From assembly GCA_037953625.1 (NCBI GenBank), contig CM075650.1:436501-500500 (forward strand): a DNA stretch of 64,000 nt, read 5' to 3'. Under the pieces are notes generated by a model. It worked only from the letters and a program-made list of their open reading frames with translations, did no database searches and was not told the DNA's origin. Position 1 is the stretch's first letter, and each line of letters starts with the position of its first letter. Source of the DNA: Crotalaria pallida (Eukaryota > Streptophyta > Magnoliopsida > Fabales > Fabaceae). A program made the translations under genes and the position numbers. Shown piece after piece: positions 1 through 11,902 of the stretch.

Positions 1-3000
1 TACATTCCTTAAAAAGTAGGGCATGCTTCAAAATAATTGAAGTACATCAATAGCTCATCCATTAGGTAATCCTTGACACAAAATACAAATCACAACTTAT
101 CCTAAATTCACTACTGGCTCTCCCTTCTATTAAAGACAATCGGATTCAGTTTTCTTTTCTTCTTTGCTGGTGCCTTTATACCGGAGGATGATGCGGCCAC
201 AATTGTTGGCTCTCCTTCGGAACTCGGTTTAAGCTCCACTCCGAACAGTTTCACGGAGTTCTCCTTAGCTCCATCCCGGGACGGTGGTTCGGTATTTTAT
301 CCAAAAAGGATACACTTCCCAAACACGACCCTGTTGTCAATCCACTCAGCTTGTGTTCCAGATCCGCGATCACCATCTGGGTATGTCCCATCCATACCCA
401 TCCATAACGTGAGGGTTTCCATCCATCTCCCTGACGTAGCCATGTAGAGATCTCCAAGCGATGCTCCATCTGCCCGTTGAGATATCAACAATGCCGATAT
501 GCCAACGAACAGGAGAGAGTAAGCGATCCGAACGACGCATCGTCGACGGTGTGGGATTAATGTAGGCAAGATAATAGGACCATACAAACAATATACAACA
601 CACATACAGAACAACATTCAAGCATATTATCATTATTATTATCAATAATCCTCATTATTCCATCTTATTCTCATTCATTATTATCTCCTTCTTAATTCTC
701 CATTTTTATTTCTAATTCCTCTCATGGGGTTTTAATTCCTTTTCCATATTTTCCATTCTCAATCTCTTTCTCATTCTCATTCCTCACATTTCTCAAACTC
801 TTGTTTCTTACAATTATAAATCTTTTCTTATCATGTCTTATTGAATTATAGCCATCGATGATCGGGGGAGTTAAAGTATCATCGAGGTACGCGTTGCTTT
901 CGCAGTTAACACTCACGTCTCAGGACTACATCTCCTCCGCCATCCACCCAAACTAGTCGGAAGCAAACAGGAGTACAGGACCTTTACCACGCGGGCACGA
1001 CAGCTGTCTCACAATCAATTGGTCCCAGGCCAGGAGGACTACAGCCTCAAATCAATTCAATTCATATCATATATCAAGGCACACTGTCTCAACTCACAGT
1101 AGCAATCTTAAATGCCCCGTTCCAGTCCCTCTCACTGTTAAAAATTTGCAATCTAGGGGGCGTTAGTACTATTCTAGTGCGCGCGCAGAACTTACCACGG
1201 CATTGGACCCAGTCCCTACCACGTTCGTACGCCACATGTGGAGTACGTTCTGCCTAGAAAGCACTCAAGACTTCTTGACGTTTCACCGTCATCGTCCTCC
1301 CCTAATGCAATCTCCTCCTGAGTATCCGCAGATACCCATGGTTCCTTCCTCTCCACTACTTCGCACTCTCATACCTCACCGCGTATGTCTTTTAATATCT
1401 TTTATATTTTTAATTATCCTAAGGTCGGCCCATCCTTCGTGCATCCCTTCAATGGGTCCCGACCACTAACTTTGCACAATTTTTCTCTCATCATTTCTCA
1501 CATCGCACAGAGCTGGGATCACATCGGCAAACTCATGTCTCATTTCTCAATCTTTCTTAAAACAGTTTTTCATAAGCTTTCGCAAAAGTTTCGTTTCATA
1601 ATTTGCTCAAAAATCTTGCTTCATAAACTTTCTCAAAAATCTCATTTCACAAAAGTCTCCAAAAATAATGTTTCACCATCTTTCTTCAAAAATAGTGTTT
1701 CACAAACTCTTTTCAAAATAATGTTTCTTAAAAATAAAGTTTTACAAATCCTCTTTCCAAAAATAAGGTTTCATGAAATCCTTTCAAAATAATGTTTCAT
1801 ATATAAACTCTTTTCAAAAATAATATTTCACAAATCTTTTCCAAAAATCTCTTTTCGCAAACCTTTTCAAAAATCCATTTTACTGAGTGCTAATGGAGGA
1901 GCAAGCTCAACTCAACACTAGTCTAATTCAAAAACAAAAGCAAAGGAGCCAAGCTCTAATCAAATCACACCTCGCCTCCACGGCAACATTACTCTTCCCA
2001 GCTCTGGCTCATTCTCATCATTATCATTAATTCTTTCTCATTAAGGCTTTTACTTTCAATTTCATGACTTTTACAACTTATCCATTTCATTTTCATTTCC
2101 TTTCTCAGGACGTAACAGACGTCCATCAGCATATTATTAATATTAATCAACAGTATTCAATTTCATCTTGCATAATCAAATAGATAAATAAAAGAATGCT
2201 ATCGATCACACAAACATCACACAAAAACAATGTGGTCTTTGTCACCTTCGTATAAGTGGCCACACAACATAAACAATTGCCACTTATACTACTGACTCCG
2301 AACCACTAAGTTCCGATCTTTGAGATGATACGGAACGTCCTAATAAATCACCTAACTACCACAGTGTCTTAGGAAAGCTTCTCTCTCACCTGAGGTCCAG
2401 CGATTAAATGTGTACCGTCTCCTTGGATCCTTTTTGCTGTCGGCTTCCCCAATCCCTCGTCTTTAAGATTCGTCGTACTAAATAAAATATGCTTACGTTA
2501 TTAACTTGCATTATGAAAATCTTTTCTTAGTTCGTGACACTTTCCATTCCTAAGCGAAAAACTTAAAACACTATTGTTTTATCAAAACAATTCCCATATT
2601 TTTTAACACTTTAAATGTTTTAAAACCATTTGAAAACATTTCATAAAATGATTTAAACCAATTTATTTGGTTGCTGGTCCATCTTGGACAGCACCTTAAT
2701 TACATTTGAAAACACCGAAAAATTCACCGTTTTCGATCCGGGTTTTTCTTAAATCCAATATCACTTGAAAAGTTTACTTTAAGTCACATGAAAACATTTT
2801 TAAATATAGGAAGCAAGTCCAAACAATTCTGGACAGCAAAGAATCATTTTACAAAAATCATTTTGATAACACTCCGAAAACATCTTAAAAACACTCTTTG
2901 CTTTAAATGACTCTCTTATTCAAAATTAACACTTTAAAACTCAAGTCTTTATCATAAAACAAACTTTGGACAGGCATAAACACAATTTAAAAATCTCAAG

Positions 3001-3391
3001 TAAATCAAGTCAAATTTTCTTAGAATCAACTTATTTTAAAACCGTTCACACACTCAAATATTTTTGAAACATAGCTAACACACAACCACAACAACACTTA
3101 AACAAATGAAGTCATACAAGTAATTGATTAATCATTTAATTTATTTAGAATTCAAACAAACATTTAGACATTCACATACTTACAAAGATATAAATCAAAC
3201 ACAATAACTCCATTCTTTTCAAAAATCACTACATGGGTTTATTTTAATGCAACTAAATTTCCTAAGCTTATGTACACTATATGGCCGAATGACATCAAAT
3301 GAAGTAATTCAAAGGTCACAAATTTAAAACACATAAATCAACTTGGTTTATTTTAGGCAGTTAAATTCTATTTTCTTTTTCATGCAACAAA
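1..3391 (-). mobile_element. Family-A LTR fragment, left part (truncated by window edge)
   Basis: AT-rich non-coding LTR sequence of a Ty3/gypsy-type element in minus orientation. It aligns by eye with two other places: 8729-9475/22525-25285 (second copy) and about 25860-27190 (the related family C). Shared blocks include CACTCAAGACTTCTTGACG near 1262 and a GATCTTTGAGATGATACGG-like block near 2313. The sequence resumes at 6404 after the solo LTR. A short exon-2-like reading frame lies at its left end (111-470). The LTR terminus lies outside the window. I see no host gene in this stretch. Confidence 0.6.
111..470 (-). pseudogene. LTR exon-2-like reading frame with an in-frame stop
   Basis: On the minus strand a plausible splice acceptor (GGGCAG, about 470) is followed at once by ATG. 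Several frames are open here. One runs from about 440 to a TAA at 297-299, then stays open in the same frame for 61 more codons to a TAG at 111-113. The downstream half contains KLFGVEL and the basic stretch PAKKKRKL. KLFGV resembles the R/KLFGV repression motif known from plant B3 (RAV) and HSF-B proteins, and the basic stretch resembles a nuclear localisation signal. The same place in family C (25709-25837) also has an ATG right after an acceptor and a basic stretch near the C terminus, but little sequence match. Whether it was ever translated is inference; the frame is broken here. Confidence 0.3.
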
Positions 3392-3716
3392 TGTAACATC
3401 CCCATTTTTAATTCCAAACATAATAAGAGTAATAAAAAGAAAAATAGCATTGACTAATCGATTATTGATATGGCTAAGTGATTAGTTCAATTAAAATGTT
3501 AAAAATAATTATACTATTTGAAAAGCATATTTTCTATACTTTAATATATTTTGACATTTTAAATGTTGAACTTGTTTTAAGAATTTTAAGATTCTTAACT
3601 TTATAATTTCACATAAGTACTTACTAAATGCTTACATTTTATTATTAGTATTTTTTGAGATTTACAATAAACAATTAAAAAAATGGTATTAGTGTTTTAA
3701 ATCATACTGACACAAG

Positions 3717-3826
3717 TAATAATAATAATAAATAAAAATAAAAAGAATAATAATAATAGTAATAATACTAATAAATAAAAAGAAAAATAAAAATAAAAAA
3801 TAATACTAATAATAGTAATAATACTA

Positions 3827-3861
<35 letters not shown>

Positions 3862-3940
3862 CATAATAATAATAATAAAAAAAAAGAGAGAAAAAGAGTA
3901 ATAATAATAATAATAAATAAAAAAAAAGAAAAAAAAAAGG
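3717..3940. repeat. AAT/TAA-rich microsatellite tract
   Basis: Long runs of AAT/TAA units mixed with A-rich stretches, lying just before the GC-rich block of the solo LTR. The minus-strand poly-tyrosine/leucine reading frame here is a product of the repeat. Confidence 0.9.
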
Positions 3941-3949
3941 TAATAAGGG

Positions 3950-4588
3950 GAGGGAGGGTTCCAACGTCTTCTTCTTCCTGTAAGGAGGCCGCCGCCCTAA
4001 CCCCATATCTCTCCCTCCACCGGCCTCGTTTTTGCGCCGCCGAGCCCAGCTAGCCAGCCCACCCAGTTTCCTTCCTCCTTCCTTCCAGTTTTGGCCGCCG
4101 CCACCAGTCCTCTTCTCTCTCTCCTTCCGCCGTCGTCAACGCGAACCAGTTCCAGCCACCCACCGCGCTGCCGCTCTCCTTTCCTTGGTTCTTGCAGACG
4201 CCACCACACACCGCCGTGTTCCTCCTCTCCTCCCAGCCGCAACCAACCCCAACCGCCGCCGCTTTTCCCTGCCTCCCTTGGCACCGCACCATCACGACCG
4301 CCAGCCTCATCTTCGTCTCCGTCTTCTCCGTTTGGTCTCGCCGGTGCCACGCGAACCGCCATCAGCGAGGCTATGCGCCGGCCACCGTGAGTCCAGCAAC
4401 CCAGGACTACATCTCCACCGCCACTCATTGTCACACACCGACATCAACCGCCATTCGTCGATATCGACCGCCGACACACCGCCACGGACCTGTTCATCAC
4501 TCCGGGTCATTGAGGCTTCACGGATCACCGCTCATTCACGTCGGCAAGCCCCGAAGTTGAGGTTATTTCTTAATTTTCGTCAATCGAG
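3950..4588 (+). promoter_or_regulatory. GC-rich putative first exon of the solo LTR
   Basis: A sharp GC- and CpG-rich island inside AT-rich LTR sequence, ending at a strong donor GAG|GTAAGGGG. All frames are open and give low-complexity Pro/Arg/His/Ser-rich translations, so I do not call a protein. The position matches the first exon of the other LTRs, between the promoter and the donor. It may be a 5' leader or a captured host segment. Confidence 0.4.
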
Positions 4589-5216
4589 GTAAGGGGTTCT
4601 TTACCTTGCTTTAGGAGGTATTTTCTAATTAGTATATAATACTTGCTAAGAATATGTGGGTATGCTTGTGACTGATTATTCGGTAATTAATTTAAATTAA
4701 ATATAAAGTAAGAAAGTAAATAAAATGAACTATAAATTGATACTTGTGATTAAATATGCAAGCTAAGTGCTATATGTTATTATGTATGTTTATTTGAAGA
4801 ACATGAACTCTGGTTGTTAATTGTGAATGAGTATAAATTATTATTGTTCTATATGTCTGGTTGAATTGTGATGTTTGTGTACTAAATGGGTATCGCATAA
4901 AGAATTGAATAATTGGATAATAAATAAAGGAAAGTAAGTATGTATGAGATGTAAACTAGAATGAGAATTAAGGAATAAAAAGAGTTAAAAATGTCATGAC
5001 ATAAACTTAGGGAATTGAAAATATAAAGTGTGGAAATTGTTGTGTATGCTTGTATAATGTGTGTTGAATGACGACTGAGATAACAAGTTAATAATGAAGG
5101 TCAAGAGAGAAAAGGATAGTTATAAAGAAAATTAAAGAAGTGAAACAATAATAAATGAAAAGAATAACTAAATAAAATAAACGGAATGAGAATGAAAATA
5201 GTAAAAGGATACTTGT

Positions 5217-5601
5217 CACAGGTTAGGTCGGGAGGACCTGATCGTAAGACCCTGTGGCCAATTGATAAAAGAATTAATAAAAGAATGGGCCAACGCAGGT
5301 TAGATCGTGGGATCTGGTCGTAAGACCCTGTGGCCAACGCAGGTTAGATAGTATGATCTGGTCGTGAGACCCTATGGCGCATGTTAGGTCGAAAGATCTG
5401 GTCGTGAGACCCTGTGACATAGGTTAGGTCATATGAATCTGGTTGTTAGACCCTGTGGATAGATGATAAAGAGTTTTCTGGTGCAGGTTAGGTCGTTGGG
5501 CCTGGTCGTTAGACCCTGTGACCAGCTAAATGAAAGGAATTAAATAAAGATTATTTTGGTGCAGGTTAGGTCAGTGGGCCTGGTCGTGAGACCCTGTAGC
5601 C
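5217..5601 (+). repeat. Seven degenerate hairpin-forming repeats in the LTR intron
   Basis: Units start near 5217, 5295, 5338, 5383, 5424, 5483 and 5561. Each reads roughly GCAGGTTAGGTC, a 4-6 nt loop, GACCTGGTC, a short loop, then GACCCTGTGGCC. Two inner stems (AGGTC/GACCT and GGTC/GACC) sit inside an outer stem (CAGG/CCTG). Stem bases vary between units (for example AGGTC/GACCT against AGATC/GATCT) while pairing is kept. They lie between the predicted donor (4589) and acceptor (6000). Confidence 0.75.
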
Positions 5602-6403
5602 AAATTAATAAAAAGAAAGAAGTAAAGAATGAAATAAAAGAATGAAAGAGAAGAGAACAAGAAAAATATAAAAGAATGAAATAAAGAAAGAATACATGAA
5701 AGAAAGAGAAGAAAACAATAAAAATATAAAAGAGAAATAAATAGGGAAGGCAAGATTGAAAGATAATATGATGTGAGTGAGAGAAAAGAGAATCAACAGT
5801 ACATGAATAAGATGAAAGAGTGAAGGATATGGGTTTAAAAGTGGTTAAGGGAATTCTTGTTTGTGTGTGATGCATGCTTGGTTTGATGATTGAAAATATG
5901 TGTTACGTGCTAAGTGTGTTTGACTTAGTAGGTCATTATGTTTAGTTAGGAACTACTTTCTATTTCATGTGTAAAGCTCACCCTTACAACCATTTTTCAG
6001 GTTTTGAGCTTGGAGCTTACACAGTTTCTGGCATAGCAGGTTGAACCTCCACTACGTGGAGTATCTGTTTATTATTTATGAGTGGATTGCAGTTTTAGAT
6101 ATGTTAAAAACTACTATTTTTTTAATATAAAGATATGTATTAGTTGTACGCCCCTATTTGAGATATTCGGGGCATTAGGATCTGTTTCTGGATAATATTT
6201 ATATCGTTTTATGTTTTAAAGTTTGCTGGACTGAACAGGTTAAGCAGGTACAAAATTGGAAATTTTGGGAAAGTCCGAAAAACAGAGGAAACTCTGTCCG
6301 TTTTTCTGGAAAAATATTCTTAAGTATTTTAATTTAAAAAGAAATTTTCAAGTACTATTTTTATAAAATCCTAATTTAACTAAATAATTGTGAGGGTGTT
6401 ACA

Positions 6404-8728
6404 AAAAAATTATTTCTTCTTCCTTTTACTCTTAACCGAATGCACCTACATACATATATTTATTTAAACACAATGTTCTTTCAAAATCATTTAATTTATT
6501 TATGTCATTTATCTTTAAATCCAAAAACCGATTATAAAATAAATGTTCACAACACAATTTCAAACAATTTATTTTACATAGTTTCACAAAACATATTCAT
6601 TACTCCAAGTCAACTCATGAAAAAGAACCCTAGTCTAATTATCCAACCTAGGCCGAACCTTACTTTGACAAAATAAGGTTCTTGGTTCACTTTTTTTTTA
6701 AATGCAAAAACACAAGCTTCCTTAAGTCAAAAGAAGGAATTAACATGCATGTGTCCTTTTCATGGAAACAAAACATGATTTCCTAATTCTAGGCTTAAAC
6801 CAAATACAAATCATCATAGATCAAGGTTAAACTTTTCAAATCTTTATTATGCATGCACATAGAACATGGATCAAGGTAAAGATCATTTTCCAAAAACTTA
6901 TCCCCCTTGGTTCTTTGTGAAACCGTGAGGGTCCTTACGAGAAATAAAACCCTTTTTACTCAAAAATCACATGCATGCACCTAGACCTTGTACATCAACT
7001 CATGACATCAAATATGATAGCACAAATTAAAGATAAAAACTATTTTGAGTAACAAGAAGTCAAAATCATGATGAATGTTGAAGAAAATTAAGTCTTTTTT
7101 GTTCAAAACAACATGCATGGCTTTATAACAAATTTTTTTTAAAGATTAAAGCAAAGATCAAGACATTTTCAAAGATCAAAGTAAAATAAAGCTTCATCAA
7201 CATCAAATCAAAACCAAATCATTTCGATAACTCAAATCAACTTGTAAGGACATAAAGCTAACATGCAATGACTTAGATCAAACTAAAAAGCATCAAGACC
7301 TACTTCTCTACTCATGGCCGAATTATAAAGCTTAAGATCGAGTGTTTTACAAATTCATTCACTCTTAAAATCCAAGATCAAGGCATAAAGAGGACATGCA
7401 AGGAAAAATAAGAATCATAAGGCCACAAAATCAAACATGCAAGAGAAGATCAAGGCAATATATGAAATTAAACACAACTTTAAACAAAACCGTGATGAAG
7501 AAGAACCACAAGCAAGAGATCAAAACTTTCCAACACCAACATTCAAGATCAAAACATGAAAGTAACATACAAGACATTTAGACTTCAAGATCATTCAAAA
7601 ATAAACACATGCATCACAAGATTAAACAAAGTGCATCATAGAGTCTTTTACAAAACACAATCATTACACTAAAACTCTCTTAATACTTAAACAATCTACC
7701 TTAAATCAAAACTTCTAACTTAAATCTTCAAATCTCCTCTCCTCCTTTTGGGTTTGCTTCGGCCTCCCCTTCTTAGGGTTGATGGGTGATTTCCTTCTTG
7801 ATATTTGAGGAAGGATGTGTGTGAAGGAAGAAATCAAAGGTGTTTGGGGTTAAGAAATTTGGATTCTCACTCTTCCTCTCCTCTCCTCTCTTCACGGCCT
7901 CACTCTTTCTCTAAGGGTTCCAAGAGCTTTGTGTTGCTCTTGGACCAAGTGTGTTTAGGAGATGTGAAAATGAATCAAAGTAGCTAACTCCTCACACACA
8001 CACACGGCTTATATGGACAAAGGCAAGGGGTGGAATTTTCCTCTTTTGTCCTCGGTTCCATGTGTAAGCCTAAGGGTAATTTGGTCTAGTCAATTTGTTG
8101 CATGGAATGGGTCTTATCAAGGGAAGACAAGGGTGGAAGAAAGTTCATCTAGGCATCATCACCCTCACACCACCTAGTTCCCTACAAATTTTCATTTAAA
8201 ATTCACTTTCTTAGGGTATAAGAAAATACACTCCCATTTGGTCCTCTTATCACTATATGGCCGAACATACACATACATGTGGGAGGACAATAAAATTTTC
8301 TTTTATTTTAATTGAAGGAAACCCATTCAAGCATGCACAATTATATCATGGAACCTCTTAAAAATTTTAATGCATACATCTAACACATAGTCAAGCATAC
8401 ATATAACACTAAAGGATATTATCATGTATTATGCACATACACGTATCACATACATAAACACACATACATGCATTATCATATTTTTCTACTAATTAAATTT
8501 TCATTTCATCCTAAGCATATACATACATACCAAAACCATACACACATACATACTCATGCATAGAAAAACAATCTTTTTCTCATAAAATGACTCATACACA
8601 AAATCACAATTTCCTTTAAAACATAGAAATATCAAATACATAAATCTTTTCCAAAAACTCAATTTCTCCACTCTTAACATTTTGTTCATGAAAATCCTTT
8701 CTTTAAAATCACTCATCACTTTAAAACG
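6404..8728 (-). mobile_element. Family-A LTR fragment, right part
   Basis: Continuation of 1-3391 after the solo LTR. It is AT-rich with recurrent ATGGCCGAA and CATGCATG words and no coding sequence I can support. On the minus strand a TATA-like CCATATAAGCC lies at about 8006-8016 and a possible donor AAG|GTAGATT near 7700. The CT-rich leader-like block 7730-7990 would be the first exon. The junction with the next copy is near 8728. Confidence 0.55.
8006..8016 (-). promoter_or_regulatory. Putative TATA box of the family-A LTR
   Basis: CCATATAAGCC on the minus strand, next to a CA microsatellite and upstream of the CT-rich leader-like block at 7990-7730. The layout matches the TATA/leader/donor order in families C, D and E. 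Inferred from position only. Confidence 0.4.
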
Positions 8729-9475
8729 TACTCTAGACTTCTTGACGTTTCACCGTCATTGTCCTCCCCTAATGCAATCTCCACCTGAGTATCTGCAGAT
8801 ACTCATGGTACCTTCCTCTCCACTACTTCGACATCACACTCATGACTCACCGCGTTAATCCATGTCTTTTAAAGTCTTTTAATATTTTAGAGTTTTAATT
8901 AACGTCTTAATCTTAAGGTCGGCTCATCCTTGGTACATCCCTTCAACGAGTCCCGACCACTAATCGTTCCATCCGTTCCCCAAGGAATCACATATGCCAG
9001 CACTTGAATCATCACAGCATCTTGCATCACATCTCTTTGCTCAGGAATCTCATCAGCATTATTCTCATCAGCATTGCTTAGCAGCATCATCAGCATCTTT
9101 CTCATCAGCATTGCTTAGCAGCATTATTCTAATCAGCATTACTTAGTAGCATCATCAGCATCCTTCTCCTCATCATTTCAGCTCCTTCCAATCTTGAACA
9201 AAATTCTTATCACAATCTTGAACAATCCTCATTACATCTCAACTCTTTTTCCAACTCAGCTCAAAATTCTTTTCCAAATCGTCCTCATATCACTTATCGT
9301 TATTTCTTTCCAATCACAATTGGTTAGTTTCGCAGTTTTGTTATTATCATCACATATCCAAAGCATACTATCATTTTTCAAAACAGCATCACAATTGTTT
9401 AATCAATAAATATATCATTTTGAAAAATGAGATAATCAAGTAGTTCATGTATAATTAACCAGAAAACATGACATC
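8729..9475 (-). mobile_element. Second family-A LTR copy, left part
   Basis: It restarts the block seen at about 1255-1400 (CTAGACTTCTTGACGTTTCACC), so it is a separate copy with a truncated left end. It breaks off at 9475 where composite element P begins, and continues at 22525. It contains a degenerate CAGCATTGCTTAGCAGCATC-like tandem repeat (about 9050-9170). Confidence 0.6.
9471..9475. repeat. Target-site duplication, left copy (ACATC)
   Basis: ACATC lies directly left of TGTAACATCC, the outer end of the inverted LTR. The same five bases lie directly right of the far LTR at 22525-22529. Family-A sequence continues on both sides. Confidence 0.75.
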
Positions 9476-9838
9476 TGTAACATCCTAAACTTTGATTTTA
9501 AGTGAAATAAATATTTAAACCTTAGAAAAATTGGAAAAGTGATTTAATGAATTTTGCCAGATATGTGGGTGGTGATTATAGGTCCTAGGAGTTGTATAGA
9601 AGGTATATATGGCTTTGGGCAGGGTCATATAAGCGAGATCGGGAGTAAAATCGGCGTTTTAGATGTTAGAAATCAACCAAAAAGAGAAAATTATAAATTT
9701 ATTATAGGAAGCTAAGAAAATAAATTCCACCGTTGGATGTGACGTTTATGGGGTAAAGAAGCATGTCTAAAAATTTGGACTCGATCCGACGGTCGACGAA
9801 AAAGTTACGGCGAATCGAAGGTTGGAAACCCTGAAACT

Positions 9839-10200
9839 CGCCCAGTCGCATGAGTCACTCGCCCAGGCGAGTCACTGTTCATTTTGGTGCACCATCCAGT
9901 GAGATTCCCGCCCAGGCCAGCCCACCATTCGCCCAGGCTAGTGTGGCACGTACCAGCCGCACCATTTCCGTTTTCTGGCGCGCCAATTCCCCTTGTGCCA
10001 GCATCTGACCGCATCAGTTACGCACCAACTTGGTTCTGGTGCAGATTTCTCGCCCAGGCGAGCGGATGCGCACACCAGCGCACTGGGAATTCCGTGTGGC
10101 GCGCCAATTCTCCAGCTGACCGTGTGAGCCATGCACCAGTCTGGTGCTGGTGCAGGACGTGCGCCCAGGCGAGCCTGGCATGCGCCCAGGCGCGTGGCGC
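9839..10200 (+). promoter_or_regulatory. Array of paired CGCCCAGGCG palindromes (element P LTR)
   Basis: GC-rich block with repeated 10-bp palindromes CGCCCAGGCG (CGCCTGGGCG on the other strand). Examples start at 9839 and 9860, 21 bases apart. It also holds CCAGxxxCTGG and GGCGCGCC palindromes. A TATA-like run (GGTAAAAATAAAAG) follows at about 10286, so the block sits where a U3 enhancer would be. The same array occurs in reverse at about 14290-14700 and 21770-22165. Confidence 0.7.
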
Positions 10201-10561
10201 AGACCAGATTTGATCTGGTCCATTGATTTTCAACTTGGTGGCTAAGTTTTCCCCACCAGCCCTTGGATCCTCCTACACCAGCCAAGGTAAAAATAAAAGA
10301 AATAAAAACAAAGCTCTCCACCACCATTCAAACCCACACAACTCCATCAACTTCATCAATTCTCTCAACTCCATGAACATTCCAATCACCAAATCCACCA
10401 AAACACATTTGATTCTTGGGCACCTCAACCCAAAATCAAACAAGACCAACCAACCTTGCACCATGGATGTTGATTGAAGCTTCATCCTCTTCTCCCTTGG
10501 ACCTCACGAGTTGCACCCACCTTCTCACTTTTTGGTTTTTCATTTTCATCATTTATTTGAG

Positions 10562-11838
10562 GTAAGCTAGCTCTATTTAATGATGTTATTCCCTTTCCAT
10601 TTCAACTCCTCTTAGTTCATGGATTTTGTTCTAAAACCCTAGGGGTTCTTGCACCATGATCATGTAGGAATTGAGTTTCATGCCTTCCAACTCAAACCAA
10701 GGCAAGGATAAGGATAGTTCTTCTTGTGCTCTCACAAATAGGGTGGTATATCATCATTTCATCATTTCCTTATTGAGGTGGAAAGCTAGACTTAGGAAGT
10801 TCAAGTTTCCAAGATTTTGAGCTAGGGCTCACTAAGGTTCAATTTACTCTTTGCTAATTTAAGGTAAGGAGTGGGTATAGTGAGTATTACCTTACTCTGG
10901 GGTTGAGTTTACATTATGTATATAATGGGTGCTAAGATTTTTGTGTTAGTTTAGGTTGATATAATATAGAATAATTGTTAGAATATAATTTATGACTTAG
11001 GGAATTTATATTGATGTTGATGTGTTTAATTTTGAAAGTTGATAATTGATGATGATTTGACTGCTTGATTGAGAAATGACTAAGATACTAAGTTGGTTAG
11101 AATTTAAGGTAAAGAATGACAATAATGAATGAAGTGAATAATAATGGAATGTGCAGTTGAATTGAGGATCGGTGCATTGATAGACTAGGTGCCCCTGCCG
11201 GGTGTACCAAAGTCCTAAGGGCCAAGTGCTCAACCAGGCCAAAATCCCATTAGGTACAAACTTCCTGTTAGGCATCAATGCACCAAGACTCAATTCACTG
11301 CCAAGATAAAAGACATAAAATTTGTTGAGAATGTGAAAAGTGAATGAATTCAATTAATTGAACGTAATTGAATTGTGGAAATTATATGATAGCATAGCCT
11401 AATAGGTGAAGCCTTTTGGGTGTAAAAGTCCTAGTTGAGCGAGAGACCCTTGGGTGTACCAAATTCCTGGCAGGAGCGTTAAATTCCTAGTGATGCAAAC
11501 CGGTTGTAACCGGGAGTGTTGTCCAGACGTGGTAAGTCGTTATCGCGCTGTGGGTGCGAACGCAATAAAATCGTGACTGGAATACACTGATTGAGAATTG
11601 TGATTATAAATGATGAAATGAGAGTGAAAGACATTATGAGATTAATGTATAATAATGCTGAGATAAAATCGACTTAAGAAGCCAATGAACACTTGAAATT
11701 GAATTGTGATGAATTGTCTCTTATTTATGATGTTGTGATTGAATTGTTATATGTGTTTGGCTTAGTGTCACATTATGTCTTATTTGGAAACTGCCTCCCC
11801 ATTTTATGTGTAATACTCACTCCTTACTATCACCACAG
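10562..11838 (+). other. Predicted intron inside the inverted P LTR
   Basis: Bounded by TTGAG|GTAAGC and CACCACAG|GTACTG. It contains an 11-bp stem GGTGCATTGAT/ATCAATGCACC about 100 bp apart (11174-11284) enclosing smaller stems, and a second structured stretch at about 11400-11590. The same boundaries occur in reverse in the other two LTRs of P. Splicing is inferred from the motifs. Confidence 0.45.
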
Positions 11839-11879
11839 GTACTGAGGAATAGTTTGCACCAGATCAGGCCGAGCAGGAG

Positions 11880-11902
11880 TACTCTCCCTCACAGGGAGAG
11901 TA
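11880..11902 (+). other. Perfect 10-bp stem-loop after the LTR intron acceptor
   Basis: TACTCTCCCT, loop CAC, AGGGAGAGTA, starting about 40 bases after the acceptor. It is intact in the right LTR (20074-20096, reverse) and has one stem mismatch in the left - LTR (about 12600). A variant occurs in LTR H (51307-51329) and a different stem sits at the same place in the solo LTR (6047-6061). Confidence 0.65.

Larger units (their letters stand above)
3392..6403 (+). mobile_element. Solo LTR, chromovirus-type, about 3.0 kb
   Basis: It begins TGTAACATCCCC and ends GAGGGTGTTACA, the TG..CA form shared by the other chromovirus LTRs here. The flanks are ACAAA and AAAAA, an imperfect 5-bp duplication, and family-A sequence continues on both sides. 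No internal region, primer-binding site or pol is present, so it is a solo LTR. Inside, in order: an AAT-rich tract (about 3717-3940), a GC-rich exon-like block (about 3950-4588), a donor ATCGAG|GTAAGGGG at 4588/4589, an intron-like stretch with seven hairpin repeats (5217-5601), an acceptor TTTTTCAG ending at 6000, and a small stem-loop at 6047-6061. Confidence 0.8.

Noticed and set aside
3824..4006. Minus-strand ORF ending in poly-tyrosine
   Set aside because: It is a translation of the AAT microsatellite.
4032..4592. A 186-codon plus-strand ORF and overlapping frames in the GC-rich block
   Set aside because: All frames are open because of composition; the translations are low-complexity Pro/Arg/Ser/His with no domain.
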